The notes beneath the pieces were generated by a model. It did not search any database. It was not told the DNA's origin and saw only the letters and a list, made by a program, of their open reading frames with translations. A program made the translations under genes and the position numbers. Below are positions 1 through 9,141 of a DNA stretch of 62,279 nucleotides, piece by piece (position 1 is the first letter of the stretch; every line of letters starts with the position of its first letter). Origin of the DNA: Pantoea piersonii (lineage in GTDB: Bacteria; Pseudomonadota; Gammaproteobacteria; Enterobacterales; Enterobacteriaceae); contig NZ_RARB01000013.1 of assembly GCF_003612015.1 (NCBI RefSeq), forward strand, positions 1 through 62,279. The letters are read 5' to 3'.

Positions 1-219
1 GAACCTGTTATGACGAAGCGAAATATTTGCTGGCTCTCGAAGCGAGACACTCGCCCTTACTGAAGCCATAAAAAGCTTGTCGAATGTCTCAGGGCGTGAA
101 GCGGACGTTGAGTGAGATTAGAAGTGTAAGAAAATGCAGATCTATAGGACGATTCAGGCTGCAACTTATGTTTATATAAATATCGAGGATGAGTATTTAA
201 GCTTTTATAAGGGGGATAT

Positions 220-693
220 ATGCGCATTCGACCATCATCTCGATTGATCATTCTTTCGCCTGAAAATCACGTCTTGCTCTTTAGGTTCTGTCATAAAGAT
301 GATGCTTTGAGAGGAAAAACATACTGGGCAACGCCGGGTGGTGGGCTTGAAAAAAATGAATCTTTCGAGCAGGCCGCTATACGCGAATTATTTGAAGAAA
401 CGGGTTTGACAAGAACTTTAGCAGGACCACAAATAGCGTCCCGAACCTTCACAATGATGCTACCAGGTGGGGAGACCGTGCTTGCTGAAGAGCGTTTTTT
501 TATGATTAATGCAAATACAGTAGATCTCGACCGCTCTGGGTGGAGTAGCAATGAAAAGGAAGTCATTCGCGATCATCGTTGGTGGACAATAGAAGAGCTC
601 ATACACACCAATGAGACAATTTTCCCACGCGATTTAATCATTAACATACTTGAAAGCAAGTCAGCCGGATCCTCGAGGTTAACTGCATCATGA
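220..693 (+). CDS. Nudix hydrolase
   Basis: A 157-residue protein of the Nudix family, which hydrolyses nucleoside diphosphates linked to another group. The Nudix box is complete at residues 41-63: G41, E47, then R55-E56 and E59-E60 followed by G62, matching GX5EX7REUXEEXGU. The substrate cannot be told from the sequence. The start has a purine-rich GGGGGA about 6 bases upstream. It stands alone, and a GTCCGC/GCGGAC hairpin repeat follows the stop codon by 11 bases. The family is certain; the role is unknown. Confidence 0.9.
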   Translation: MRIRPSSRLIILSPENHVLLFRFCHKDDALRGKTYWATPGGGLEKNESFEQAAIRELFEETGLTRTLAGPQIASRTFTMMLPGGETVLAEERFFMINANTVDLDRSGWSSNEKEVIRDHRWWTIEELIHTNETIFPRDLIINILESKSAGSSRLTAS

Positions 694-703
694 TATCCTG
701 AAC

Positions 704-727
704 GTCCGCTTTTGGCACAAAGCGGAC
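704..727. repeat. GTCCGCTTT hairpin repeat, copy 1
   Basis: Nine-base arms GTCCGCTTT and AAAGCGGAC enclose the loop TGGCAC. Nearly the same arms and loop recur at 18700-18737, so this is a dispersed intergenic element. It lies just after the Nudix gene, but no T-run follows and a terminator role is not clear. Confidence 0.6.
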
Positions 728-932
728 TTCGCAGTTCCTTTAAGCATGCAGGCACAGTGAGACCGGAAACTGGCTCTGCGGCTTGATAAGGGACATAAGA
801 GCAAGCTGAGCAGAGCGCCACAGTGTGGTGTAAACGCGATACCTGATACAGGCTATGCGATTCAAGGGGGGTCCCGAGGGGGGTAAGAGCGACAGGAACC
901 GTGGTGCACTTAGTCTGGGATGGTTTGTTAGC

Positions 933-1454
933 TTACTGCCGTACAAGCATTCGTACCTGCTTGCCACGATAGTTAACGTACTCCTGGAACTGGAAACCAA
1001 AACGCTCAGCCAGATAATTTGAACGTTTGTTATCTTCATCAATAATACAGCACACTGGAGAAGAAAAAGTCTGGTCGGCCCATAGCAAAACTGCAGCCAG
1101 TGCTTCAGACGCATATCCTTTGCCCCGTGCTTCTGGAATCAATGTCCATCCAGCTTCAGGGTATTTTAACTCAGGCGTGGTATTACGATGAGCATCCTGA
1201 AAACCAAACGCACCAGCATAACGGTTTGTTGCTTTTTCAAATACTGCCCAGTAGCCATATCCTAACGCATGCCAGTGCCCGATATAACGTAATAAGCGGG
1301 TCCAGACCATTTCTGCCGTTGGATTCTCTCCGCCATTAATTTTAGCCATTTCAGGCGTAGCCCAGCATGCCTTGAGTGCGGGAAAGTCATCGAGCGTAAA
1401 TTGCTTCAAAATCAGACGTTCTGTTTCAAGTTGAGGCGCTTGCTGTGTAGCCAT
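933..1454 (-). CDS. GNAT family N-acetyltransferase (RimJ/RimL type)
   Basis: A 173-residue acetyltransferase of the RimJ/RimL-like group, which uses acetyl-CoA to acetylate a protein N-terminus or a small amine. The N-terminus has the typical LETERLILKQF opening. The acetyl-CoA loop R-G-K-G-Y-A lies at residues 110-115. Length is normal. It is a single gene: the MarR gene upstream is transcribed in the same direction but more than 200 bases away. The acceptor cannot be predicted. Confidence 0.9.
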   Translation of the reverse strand: MATQQAPQLETERLILKQFTLDDFPALKACWATPEMAKINGGENPTAEMVWTRLLRYIGHWHALGYGYWAVFEKATNRYAGAFGFQDAHRNTTPELKYPEAGWTLIPEARGKGYASEALAAVLLWADQTFSSPVCCIIDEDNKRSNYLAERFGFQFQEYVNYRGKQVRMLVRQ

Positions 1455-1662
1455 TCTTTCCTCCTGTCCTGGATTTATTATTTGGCTAATTTATCATCAT
1501 GCACGCTTCTTATCCCCCGGAGCAATATGACTGTAACGATATCCCCTTCTGGCACACAACGGACATAATTATCAACATCCTGATGCCCCCTCCGGCTCCC
1601 GGGTCCGCTTAGCGGCTGGGGTTTGACGGCAACGGCAGGGGCAGCATCTGAAGCTGGCTGGA

Positions 1663-2094
1663 TCACATGTCATCAAGGTTCAAAATAAGCCGGGTAAGCA
1701 AGGCGCTTAGCTGTTCGCATTCTGATTTACTAAAGCCTTTAAGTGCTTCCTTGTTTGCTTCCAGGATAACAGAGCAGGCTACAGGTAACCGATCTTTAGC
1801 CGCGTCTGCCAGTTTGATTCGACTGCTACGCCGGTCTTTAGGATCGGGCGTTCGATGAATCAACCCATTACGTTCCATGCGAGTCAGCATTTGTGCCATC
1901 GGTGGTTGTTCAACCCTGACAAAACGTGCCAAGTCCCGCTGCGTTGCTGCAAGATTGTTTGACAGTGCCACAAGCACTGGCACCTGGCCAACACCAAAAC
2001 CCAGGGGTTTGAGGCGCGCCTCACTCAGCCGCGCAAAGCCTCTCGCAGCAAGGCTAATCAAATGTCCGGGGGTATGAAGTATATCGTTATGCAT
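1663..2094 (-). CDS. MarR family transcriptional regulator
   Basis: A 143-residue winged-helix regulator of the MarR type. The recognition segment (QRDLARFVRVEQPPMAQML) and the wing with D-P-K-D-R-R-S-S are visible in the middle of the protein. MarR dimers usually repress a neighbouring gene and are released by a small phenolic or oxidant ligand. The gene diverges from the dienelactone-hydrolase-like gene, with 108 bases between the starts and an AT-rich palindrome in the gap. Control of that hydrolase and of itself is the natural inference. Confidence 0.9.
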   Translation of the reverse strand: MHNDILHTPGHLISLAARGFARLSEARLKPLGFGVGQVPVLVALSNNLAATQRDLARFVRVEQPPMAQMLTRMERNGLIHRTPDPKDRRSSRIKLADAAKDRLPVACSVILEANKEALKGFSKSECEQLSALLTRLILNLDDM

Positions 2095-2116
2095 GATGGC
2101 GAGCTCTCCTTGACAG

Positions 2117-2135
2117 ATACATATGTACGTATATA
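2117..2135. promoter_or_regulatory. Candidate MarR operator
   Basis: The MarR/hydrolase intergenic region holds a perfect 10-bp palindrome TACATATGTA (2118-2127) running into a second AT-rich dyad, TACGTATATA. Position and symmetry suit a MarR dimer site overlapping one or both promoters. Assignment is inference. Confidence 0.4.
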
Positions 2136-2202
2136 TTTTACAGATTCTTGCCAGTCAAATATATCTGTTCCTTGTGCCTCATTAACTCTTTAGGGGATGA
2201 TT

Positions 2203-2940
2203 ATGTCCAGCGAGCCAGTTACCATCACTACAGCGGATGGTGAATGTGTGAGTCACGTATTTACACCTGCCAACAAAGCCAGTGGTCCTGCGATTGTGTT
2301 TTACATGGATGCTGGCGGTATTCGTCCCGCAATGTTTGCTATGGCACAGCGGTTAGCCGATGCCGGTTACGTAGTCCTGCTACCAGATCTTTATTATCGC
2401 TACGGCTCTTACGGACCATTAGATCCCGGCGAGGTATTCAAAGGTGATGTTCACGCGATTCTCGGTCCGTTGATGTCAACGACCGGGAACGCAAAAGCAA
2501 TAAGTGATACGAATGCCTTACTCGCCTGGTTAGAAACCCGAAATGATGTGCAAGGCAGCAAAGTTGGCTGTGTGGGCTTCTGTATGGGGGGAGGGATGGC
2601 AATCGCAGCAGGGGCCTCCCGACCCGATCGCTTTGCGGCAGTTGCCAGCTTTCATGGCGGTAATTTAGCCACCGATGCTGTCGATAGCCCACACAACTAC
2701 CTTAATTCGTTAAAAGCAAAGCTCTATCTTGGCGTTGCTAAAAATGATCCTTTTTATCCGCCTGCGATGGCCAGACAGTTTGAGCAGGCCCTGGGAAGGG
2801 TGGGCGCTTGTTATCAGTCTGATATCTATTCCGCTGAGCATGGCTGGATGGTGCCTGACTTTCCGGTATATAACGAAAGCGAAGCAAATCGTGGGTGGCA
2901 ACGTATGTTAGATTTTTTTAAGGGCGCACTGACTGCCTAA
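2203..2940 (+). CDS. Dienelactone hydrolase family protein
   Basis: A 245-residue alpha/beta hydrolase of the dienelactone hydrolase family (carboxymethylenebutenolidase type). The triad is visible as Cys127 in G-F-C-M-G-G, Asp182 in K-N-D-P-F and His213 in A-E-H-G-W. The cysteine nucleophile is typical of this family. I chose the ATG at 2203 over the one at 2197 because AGGGG directly abuts the first and sits 6 bases from the second. It diverges from the MarR gene. Many family members act on compounds other than dienelactone, so the substrate is open. Confidence 0.88.
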   Translation: MSSEPVTITTADGECVSHVFTPANKASGPAIVFYMDAGGIRPAMFAMAQRLADAGYVVLLPDLYYRYGSYGPLDPGEVFKGDVHAILGPLMSTTGNAKAISDTNALLAWLETRNDVQGSKVGCVGFCMGGGMAIAAGASRPDRFAAVASFHGGNLATDAVDSPHNYLNSLKAKLYLGVAKNDPFYPPAMARQFEQALGRVGACYQSDIYSAEHGWMVPDFPVYNESEANRGWQRMLDFFKGALTA

Positions 2941-3121
2941 AGCAAATTTAACTGAAACCTTTTTCCCATGAAAAATAAAAGATTTTTTCGGAAAATATTA
3001 TTCATAGTTAAAATCGTCAGACATAATCATCAACGCCCTGATGCCCCCCTCGGAATAGCTCTCCTGGAGCAATGTTTCGTAAAGTTTGCGGGTCAGCATC
3101 AGGTCTGTTTACCTGCAGGTA

Positions 3122-3589
3122 TTATCTGCGCAGCAGGCGTTGCAGCCTCTTTTGCTGCCATTTGCTAATCAGTCCCCTAAATAAAAAAGTCCTCATGGCG
3201 CGCACCGTAATTAACGCAAACCAGATAGCAGCGACCCATAACGACCAGTTGCTGGCAGGAGACGTAAAGTGATTAAGCATGAACAACAGCAGGCAGACGA
3301 CGAGTGCCGTAATAACTGAACGGTAGAACCGGCCTTCCTCAGCGACTCTGTTTCTCGTTTCGGCAATTCGCTCATCGAGCGCCTTGTCCCCAACATTTTC
3401 CGGACTGGAAAGCTCCGCAACGTTTACCTCAAACACCGCGGCTAAGGCGCTCAGCGTTTCCAGACCTGGCCGTTCGCCGTTCTCGATCCGCTGCACAGTA
3501 CGTGTACTCAGGCCTGATAATTCGGCAAGCTGTTCCTGCGACCAGGCCCGCTGAAGGCGCAGCGCTCTGAATTTGTTAATGTCACTCAT
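3122..3589 (-). CDS. XRE helix-turn-helix protein with two-helix membrane domain
   Basis: A 155-residue protein with a Cro/C1-type HTH at about residues 6-60 (WSQEQLAELSGLSTRTVQRIENGER) and two hydrophobic helices at about 91-107 and 115-131. This matches the family in which an XRE domain is fused to a 2TM domain. It would tether a DNA-binding head to the inner membrane, so regulation may depend on membrane state. No partner gene is adjacent. The ligand and target are unknown. Confidence 0.85.
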   Translation of the reverse strand: MSDINKFRALRLQRAWSQEQLAELSGLSTRTVQRIENGERPGLETLSALAAVFEVNVAELSSPENVGDKALDERIAETRNRVAEEGRFYRSVITALVVCLLLFMLNHFTSPASNWSLWVAAIWFALITVRAMRTFLFRGLISKWQQKRLQRLLRR

Positions 3590-4010
3590 TGCCCATCTCC
3601 GAATAGTAAGTTGTCAGTGAACAATGCTACCCGTGCCAGCCCGCATCACCACGATCAGAACCCGACAGCAACCTGACACCGGCATGACACCAGCGCGGCA
3701 GGCATAATTTTCCCATACGGCGGCTCAAAATAAGAATTCAGTTCATTATCTTTGTCAGACAACGGGACAATGTGATGTATCGCATAACTCAGAAATAAAG
3801 AGACAGTTACAGATTTCACAGCCGTTTTATAATGCAGCCTTGATTAAAGATCGCGCGCTAATCAGCCGATAAACTTACATTAATACTCCTGGCCTTGAAT
3901 GCTCATAGATAATTTTCCGCGCATAACTGACCTTCGCGTAACGGAGCATTCCTTACCGAAGCATCAGGCAGGTTTACGGGAACGGCAATTACGGCGCACG
4001 GAGGTCTGTA
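3590..4010. other. Intergenic region, no gene seen
   Basis: About 420 bases between the divergent XRE and PAS-GGDEF genes. It should hold both promoters and any XRE operator. I see no convincing ORF, RNA or strong palindrome. Confidence 0.5.
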
Positions 4011-5324
4011 ATGACGAGTATTGAGCATGTTAAGTATCGTCAGCAAACATCGGAGCCGACCACCATGCACACTGTGATCACACCTACCTTTTCCGCTGTT
4101 TGGTCCACGGACGCCCAGGGCATTTGCATCGCCAGTCAGGAAAGCCCGACGGGCCTGATGCCCGCACTGAAAGGCGTCACGCTAAGTGCATGGCTGAAGT
4201 TCGCCCAGGCTGATGACGATGCAAAGATCGCGCTGCAACTTACTACCGCGCTTGAATGCGTGACACCTTTTAATATTGAAGTACCGATCCTTTGTCTGGA
4301 CGGGACAACGCGACGTGTGATTGTTTCAGGCCTGCCGGATTGCCAGCCCAGCGCTTCTCGCCTGCAGTATAACGGCTTTATTCTTGATATAACCGGTCAG
4401 CGCAAAGCGCTTGAAGATGCGCTGCGTACGGCAGCGGAGTACCGCCTTTTGATCGAGAACAGCACAGACCTGATCGCTCATTGCGACGCGGACGGCAGAT
4501 ACGTGTCGATCTCGCCTTCTTATAGCGAAATGATCGGCTGGTCAGCCGATGAGATGGTGGGTCAGCTGGTGGTGGATTTCCTGCATCCCGACGACCGCGC
4601 ACCCGCCACCGAGGCGCTGGTGCACATCTTCAACGGCGGCGAGCTGCCAGACGTGGTCGAGGTGCGCAAGCAGCATCGCGACGGCCACTACATTACGCTG
4701 GGCACCAAGGCCTGTGGCGTCAGCGATCCTTCCACAGGCAACAATATTGGCGCAGTGCTGGTTTCGCGCGATATTACTCGCGATAAAGAGAGGATGCAGA
4801 GGCTCGAAAAACTGGCAACCCGCGACATGTTGACCGGGTTGCCTAACCGGGCATGGATCAACGACCAGGTGGGCTACATGCTCGCGCAGGGCGAAGATCT
4901 GGCCTATACGGCGGTGCTGTTTATCGATCTCAATGGGTTCAAGGCCGTCAATGATTCGATGGGGCACGCAACAGGAGATCTCTTGCTGCAGCACGTAAGC
5001 GAACGCCTGCAACGCTGTATGCGCCCGGGCGATTCGGTGGCGCGCCTGGGTGGAGACGAATTTGTAGTAGCAGCAAAGTGCAGCAATCGCGAAGCGGCGT
5101 CCGCCATCGCCCAGCGTATTATGGACAGTCTGAAAGAGCCATTTGCTATCAACAACATGGAAGTACGGCTCGGCGCGGCTATTGGCATCAGCCTTGCGCG
5201 GTTCGGGACGGCATCGGCCAAAATGTTATTTGAAAATGCCGATATCGCAATGTACCAGGCGAAAGCACGACGTGATGGGTCCTATCAGTTTTTTGAGACC
5301 GCAACGCTGCCGTTACGTGATTAG
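4011..5324 (+). CDS. PAS-GGDEF diguanylate cyclase
   Basis: A 437-residue soluble protein that should make cyclic di-GMP from two GTP. The order is an N-terminal sensory segment (about 25-125), a PAS domain (about 135-255) and a GGDEF domain (about 265-430). The catalytic GGDEF is intact at residues 347-351. An inhibitory RxxD site (R-P-G-D) sits exactly five residues before it, so product feedback is expected. No EAL domain and no transmembrane helix are seen. A later ATG at residue 19 (MHTVI) is an alternative start. The PAS ligand is unknown. Confidence 0.9.
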   Translation: MTSIEHVKYRQQTSEPTTMHTVITPTFSAVWSTDAQGICIASQESPTGLMPALKGVTLSAWLKFAQADDDAKIALQLTTALECVTPFNIEVPILCLDGTTRRVIVSGLPDCQPSASRLQYNGFILDITGQRKALEDALRTAAEYRLLIENSTDLIAHCDADGRYVSISPSYSEMIGWSADEMVGQLVVDFLHPDDRAPATEALVHIFNGGELPDVVEVRKQHRDGHYITLGTKACGVSDPSTGNNIGAVLVSRDITRDKERMQRLEKLATRDMLTGLPNRAWINDQVGYMLAQGEDLAYTAVLFIDLNGFKAVNDSMGHATGDLLLQHVSERLQRCMRPGDSVARLGGDEFVVAAKCSNREAASAIAQRIMDSLKEPFAINNMEVRLGAAIGISLARFGTASAKMLFENADIAMYQAKARRDGSYQFFETATLPLRD

Positions 5325-5542
5325 GGGTTTCTGCTGTTGTAGGTGGTTTATTATGGTGTCCGTCCGCCCCCTATATTTAGGGTGCCTCTGCTACGTCCGC
5401 GCCTGACATATTAAAGATCACCGACAGGCTATAGCACTCCGGGAACCTTCCCTTTATTGATGGCTTAACCCACAACAAGAACCTCTCTTTTGCCCTGGCG
5501 AGCCTTAAGAACGTTAATTTTATGGAGCAACACTAAAGCACG

Positions 5543-5975
5543 TCATTCGCGGTAGCTGCCGCCGTAGGCTTCCGCTACCCGATCGCTTTGCGCCTCGCCG
5601 CTGGTGATGAGCCTGAGGATCATCCCGGCGACCTGCTGCGGGGAATGCATAAATGCAGCGCTCTCTTGCTGCTGTTTTATTGCCTGATCCTGCCCTGCTT
5701 TTACTGCCTGATAGAATTCAGTGGCCGTCATAAAAGGATAGAAAGTAGATAAGGTAATGCCTGCCGAAGCCAGCTCAAGGCGTGCGACGGCAGAAAGCAT
5801 ATTCAGCCCCGCCCTGGCGCTGGCGCTGGCGCTGGCGTAGGCGGCTGGCGTCGGATAAGTCGCCAGGGTTGCGCCTGAGCTGATATTGATAATGCTGCCT
5901 GCCCCTTACTTGCGCATGCAGCCCCTGCTCCGCATATCGCTTTTGTGCATTCCGCCCTATAAAAACGAGGGCACT
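5543..5975 (-). pseudogene. Short-chain dehydrogenase remnant
   Basis: The minus strand reads G-S-I-I-N-I-S-S-G from about 5905, through the catalytic-Tyr region and on to the end of an SDR at 5543. Directly upstream, M-R-K is followed by an in-frame TAA. Another frame further upstream (to about 5975) gives L-V-F-I-G-R-N-A-Q-K, which resembles the second SDR beta strand, so an internal stretch seems deleted. At the active site the expected YxxxK reads Y-A-S-A-S-A-S-A-R: a CTGGCG hexamer repeated four times (5814-5837) separates Tyr from the Lys position, which is now Arg. The fragment is almost certainly non-functional. Confidence 0.7.
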
Positions 5976-5997
5976 TAATTACTGAATTCTCGCACTA

Positions 5998-7062
5998 TCA
6001 GGCACCGGGATCGGTCAGTGTCGCCCTCACATGAGGGAGGCTCTGAGGGTAATTTTGCTGAATAAACTCAATCATTTTTTCCCGCACGTAACAGCGTAAA
6101 TCCCAGGCGGTGGGGGAATTCTGGGCTGTCATCAATAACCTTATAGTCATGGTTTTTTCAGTCGTATCGGTAACCTGAAGCACCTGAGTTTCTTTGTCCC
6201 AGAGCCTTGTTTCACTGAGTACTTTTTCAAAATGCTTGCGGAGAGGCTCTAATGGCATGGAATAATCAACGTAAAGAAAAACAGATCCTAAAATTTGTGC
6301 ATTATTACGCGTCCAGTTCTGGAATGGATTTTCGGTAAAGTAGGTAATAGGCAAGACCAGTCGGCGCAGGTCCCAGAGACGCACCACAACATACGTCAGG
6401 TTGATCTCCTCAATCCAGCCCCACTCTTTTTCAACCACGACAGCATCATCGATTTTTATCGGTTGCGTAAAGGCAATCTGAATGCCAGCAAACAAGTTGA
6501 CAAGCGACTTCTGCAGAGCAAAGCCAATGATTATTCCGGCAACCCCGGCACCTGCCAGAATGGTAGTCCCGAATTTTCGCACGCCAGGAAAGCTGAGTAG
6601 AATCAGCGAAAGACAGAGCGTCACGAGTACGACAATAGCGACCTTTTTCACATACATTATCTGAGTGCGAATTTTTCGGGCGCGAAGGTTATTCGAAATA
6701 TTGATGTCATAGCGTATGAAAAGCATATCCTGAGCAACATTAATCAATCGAATCAGGACCGAGCAAAATGACAATATAATAAATATATTAACTGACGTCG
6801 TAATAAAACTAAGTGATTCAGGATCGATATTAACGTAATTAACCCCAAAACTTATTAACAGTAAGGGGATAAAAAGAAACATTGATCCACGAAGATGCTT
6901 TTCAAGTGATTTGAATAGCTTTCTGTCATGACTTTGCCAGTAACGAATGAAACTGAGAAGAATAAATCGCGTCAGAAAACCCACTGCAAGTGAGAGCGTG
7001 ACGAGCAATACAGCAGGCACCCATGATGGAGCGCCAGATAACTCACCAAATAACGAAGGCAT
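5998..7062 (-). CDS. Mechanosensitive ion channel, MscS family
   Basis: A 354-residue inner-membrane protein. About four hydrophobic helices occupy the first 175 residues, ending in the pore-like G-A-G-V-A-G-I-I-I-G-F-A-L-Q. The soluble MscS beta and C-terminal domains follow (I-K-I-D-D-A-V-V-V and later). Such channels open under membrane tension and release osmolytes. Among enterobacterial MscS paralogues its size resembles small YbdG/YnaI-type channels. It is monocistronic, with an SDR remnant downstream. Confidence 0.88.
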   Translation of the reverse strand: MPSLFGELSGAPSWVPAVLLVTLSLAVGFLTRFILLSFIRYWQSHDRKLFKSLEKHLRGSMFLFIPLLLISFGVNYVNIDPESLSFITTSVNIFIILSFCSVLIRLINVAQDMLFIRYDINISNNLRARKIRTQIMYVKKVAIVVLVTLCLSLILLSFPGVRKFGTTILAGAGVAGIIIGFALQKSLVNLFAGIQIAFTQPIKIDDAVVVEKEWGWIEEINLTYVVVRLWDLRRLVLPITYFTENPFQNWTRNNAQILGSVFLYVDYSMPLEPLRKHFEKVLSETRLWDKETQVLQVTDTTEKTMTIRLLMTAQNSPTAWDLRCYVREKMIEFIQQNYPQSLPHVRATLTDPGA

Positions 7063-8033
7063 TATTTCCCCTTATATTCAGCCAACAACCATGAGTTGTC
7101 AGGCAAGTCAAAAAGTCAGTAACCTTTCTTTTCAGGTTATCTGATGATTACGTGATTCACGCTCTTTAGTATATGAAAGATCTAATAAAATGGCCTTACA
7201 GGGCATAAAAAAATATCTGGTAACTTTTAGTAAAAGCTTAGCTAGCGATAAACGCAGGATTTCTTCTGTCCACCGCTTCGGTTTTTCACTGCGTCAGAGT
7301 CCGATTCCGCCACAAAGCAGACCGAAGCAGTGCTAACTTGCTGCTCATATCGAAAAGCTGGGCTAACTCTTTTTCTTGCCATAAGCATTTTTATTAACAG
7401 GTTAACGGGTACTAACTTTCCCCGCGATGCAGCGTTAGCGGCATGAAGGTACTTGCAGACGCAGCAGCGTCAACAGTTCAGTCGCCAGTCCTTTGTGTTT
7501 GAGGTTTAATCCGTATCCGTTAACGTGATAAATACGATAAACCGTTCTTTAATTACTATGATCACCTGGATACCTCATCAGCTGACATATCCGGCGATAA
7601 TGGAGGAACACAGTTACTGCATCTTTTAATTCCTTTTATTTCGCTAAAAAAGTTAAATTATCCATCCCTCACTACCCTTTGCCCAGAAAAGCGCAATCAA
7701 GTTAGATCATCCTTAAGCTAAAAAAGCATTGACCAAAAATTGACTGTTAATCCGTGCCAGCCCTGTCTGTAATGGCAGACAACGTGGGTGAGGCATTTAA
7801 TGAGCCAATTAACAGTACGCACTGTTTTACACACCAGACAGGCAGCGAGCTATTTTTTATCTATGCATCGAAACCAGAGACACTGCCCTGCCGGAACAAT
7901 CATGCACGCTGTTCAAAAAGTTAGTAAGCCACTTAACCCACGCGGGGGTGATTCCCCGCCAGAGAACGAAATGGCCCGCCTCACCAGGGAAACGCCAGAC
8001 GGCCCCCCAACTCCAAAGTCTGACGAAACAGCG
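7063..8033. other. Long intergenic stretch without a supported gene
   Basis: About 970 bases between the MscS gene and the ketopantoate-reductase-like gene. An ORF starting at 7788 runs into the antisense of the next gene and has biased, non-protein-like composition. A short minus-strand reading near 7470-7545 (V-Y-R-I-Y...G-L-N-L-K) faintly recalls an IS3-family transposase, but it is too short to call. The region may be a graveyard of decayed genes. Confidence 0.4.
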
Positions 8034-8924
8034 TTAACCCGGTCCTTCACTGCCAGCCGCCAGCAGAGGCACAACCACATCGCTGATGGGAACGGAGATG
8101 CCGTGAGCATGCCCATAGCGCTGTATCACGCCGTTGCGAATTTCCCACTCCATTGGGCGATTGGCCTGACGATCCGCGAGAATAGAGGTACCTAAATCGG
8201 CGGGCAACCGCTGGAAATTATCGACGATCTCCTGCGCGACGCTGTCGTTCAGCACGGCACCCTCGGCGCGGGCGACGGCAAGGCATTCGCGCAGATACGC
8301 CAGCGCCAGCTTGCTAATATCTTCGCGGGAGAACATACCGGCGCGGCGATTCGCAAGCACCATCAGACCCGCGACGGCATTTTGTAGCAGTTTGCGCCAT
8401 GCAACAGAGAGAAAATCTGCCGACAGCTCAACCGCACAGCGTGTGCCACTCAGCGCATCGGCCACCCGTTTCGCCTGCGGAACATCCGGCAGCGTCAGAC
8501 GCGGTTGAGCGCGTAGCCAGACCGAGGCATCCGGCTCGCGCTGAGCGGGAAACCAGACCACCGAAGGCAGCACGGTTGCTCCCTTGACCCAGGGTTCAAG
8601 CTGCGCTTTCTGTTCGACGCCATTTTGTAGCGCACATACCACGGTGTTTTCATCGCATAACGCGCTCAGCCACCTGGCGCTGTCGGCATTCTGAGTAGTT
8701 TTCACCGCAACAAAAACAAGATCGACGGCGTGGTCAATTGTCCCCGGATCGCTTAATACCGGGCCAGGCACCGCAATCTCGCCCTCATCGTGACGTAAAA
8801 GCAACTGTGGATGCGCGGTACGCCCGCAAAGCAGCGGCGTAAGGCCAACCTCATGCAGAACCGCAGCGATAGTTGTACCAATCGCGCCTGGCCCAATCAG
8901 CGCAATTGTCGGATGGTCAGACAT
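8034..8924 (-). CDS. Ketopantoate reductase-like oxidoreductase (ApbA/PanE family)
   Basis: A 296-residue NAD(P)H-dependent enzyme. The dinucleotide-binding G-P-G-A-I-G is at residues 11-16, and the catalytic-type K-L-L-Q-N lies in the C-terminal half. Family members reduce 2-dehydropantoate to pantoate, but many paralogues act on other 2-keto acids. I chose the ATG at 8924 over one at 8972 because AGGAG lies 8 bases upstream and the Rossmann motif follows at the normal distance. It is downstream of a GcvA-like LysR gene on the same strand. A true panE role is not established. Confidence 0.85.
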   Translation of the reverse strand: MSDHPTIALIGPGAIGTTIAAVLHEVGLTPLLCGRTAHPQLLLRHDEGEIAVPGPVLSDPGTIDHAVDLVFVAVKTTQNADSARWLSALCDENTVVCALQNGVEQKAQLEPWVKGATVLPSVVWFPAQREPDASVWLRAQPRLTLPDVPQAKRVADALSGTRCAVELSADFLSVAWRKLLQNAVAGLMVLANRRAGMFSREDISKLALAYLRECLAVARAEGAVLNDSVAQEIVDNFQRLPADLGTSILADRQANRPMEWEIRNGVIQRYGHAHGISVPISDVVVPLLAAGSEGPG

Positions 8925-9141
8925 AGTGATTACTCCTGATTCGCTTATCCCGTCATCATGTGCCGGTGACAATCACCGGACACGCCAGTACATTTTGAAA
9001 CGGCAACGCTTCACCGCAATCCCCTGCGACCCGGCAGGGTAAATGGGCACTTCGGCTTCCGGATATCTGCCGATGCTAAACAGTACACCTCAGCATGAAC
9101 AATGAAGTATCGTCATTCCATCATGAGGAATTACTCATATT

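Noticed and set aside
7470..7545. Minus-strand fragment V-Y-R-I-Y...G-L-N-L-K resembling an IS3 transposase
   Set aside because: Only some 20 residues match loosely and no inverted ends or flanking transposase sequence were found.
7788..8195. 135-codon plus-strand ORF
   Set aside because: Most of its second half is antisense to the ketopantoate-reductase-like gene, composition is not protein-like and no domain is visible.
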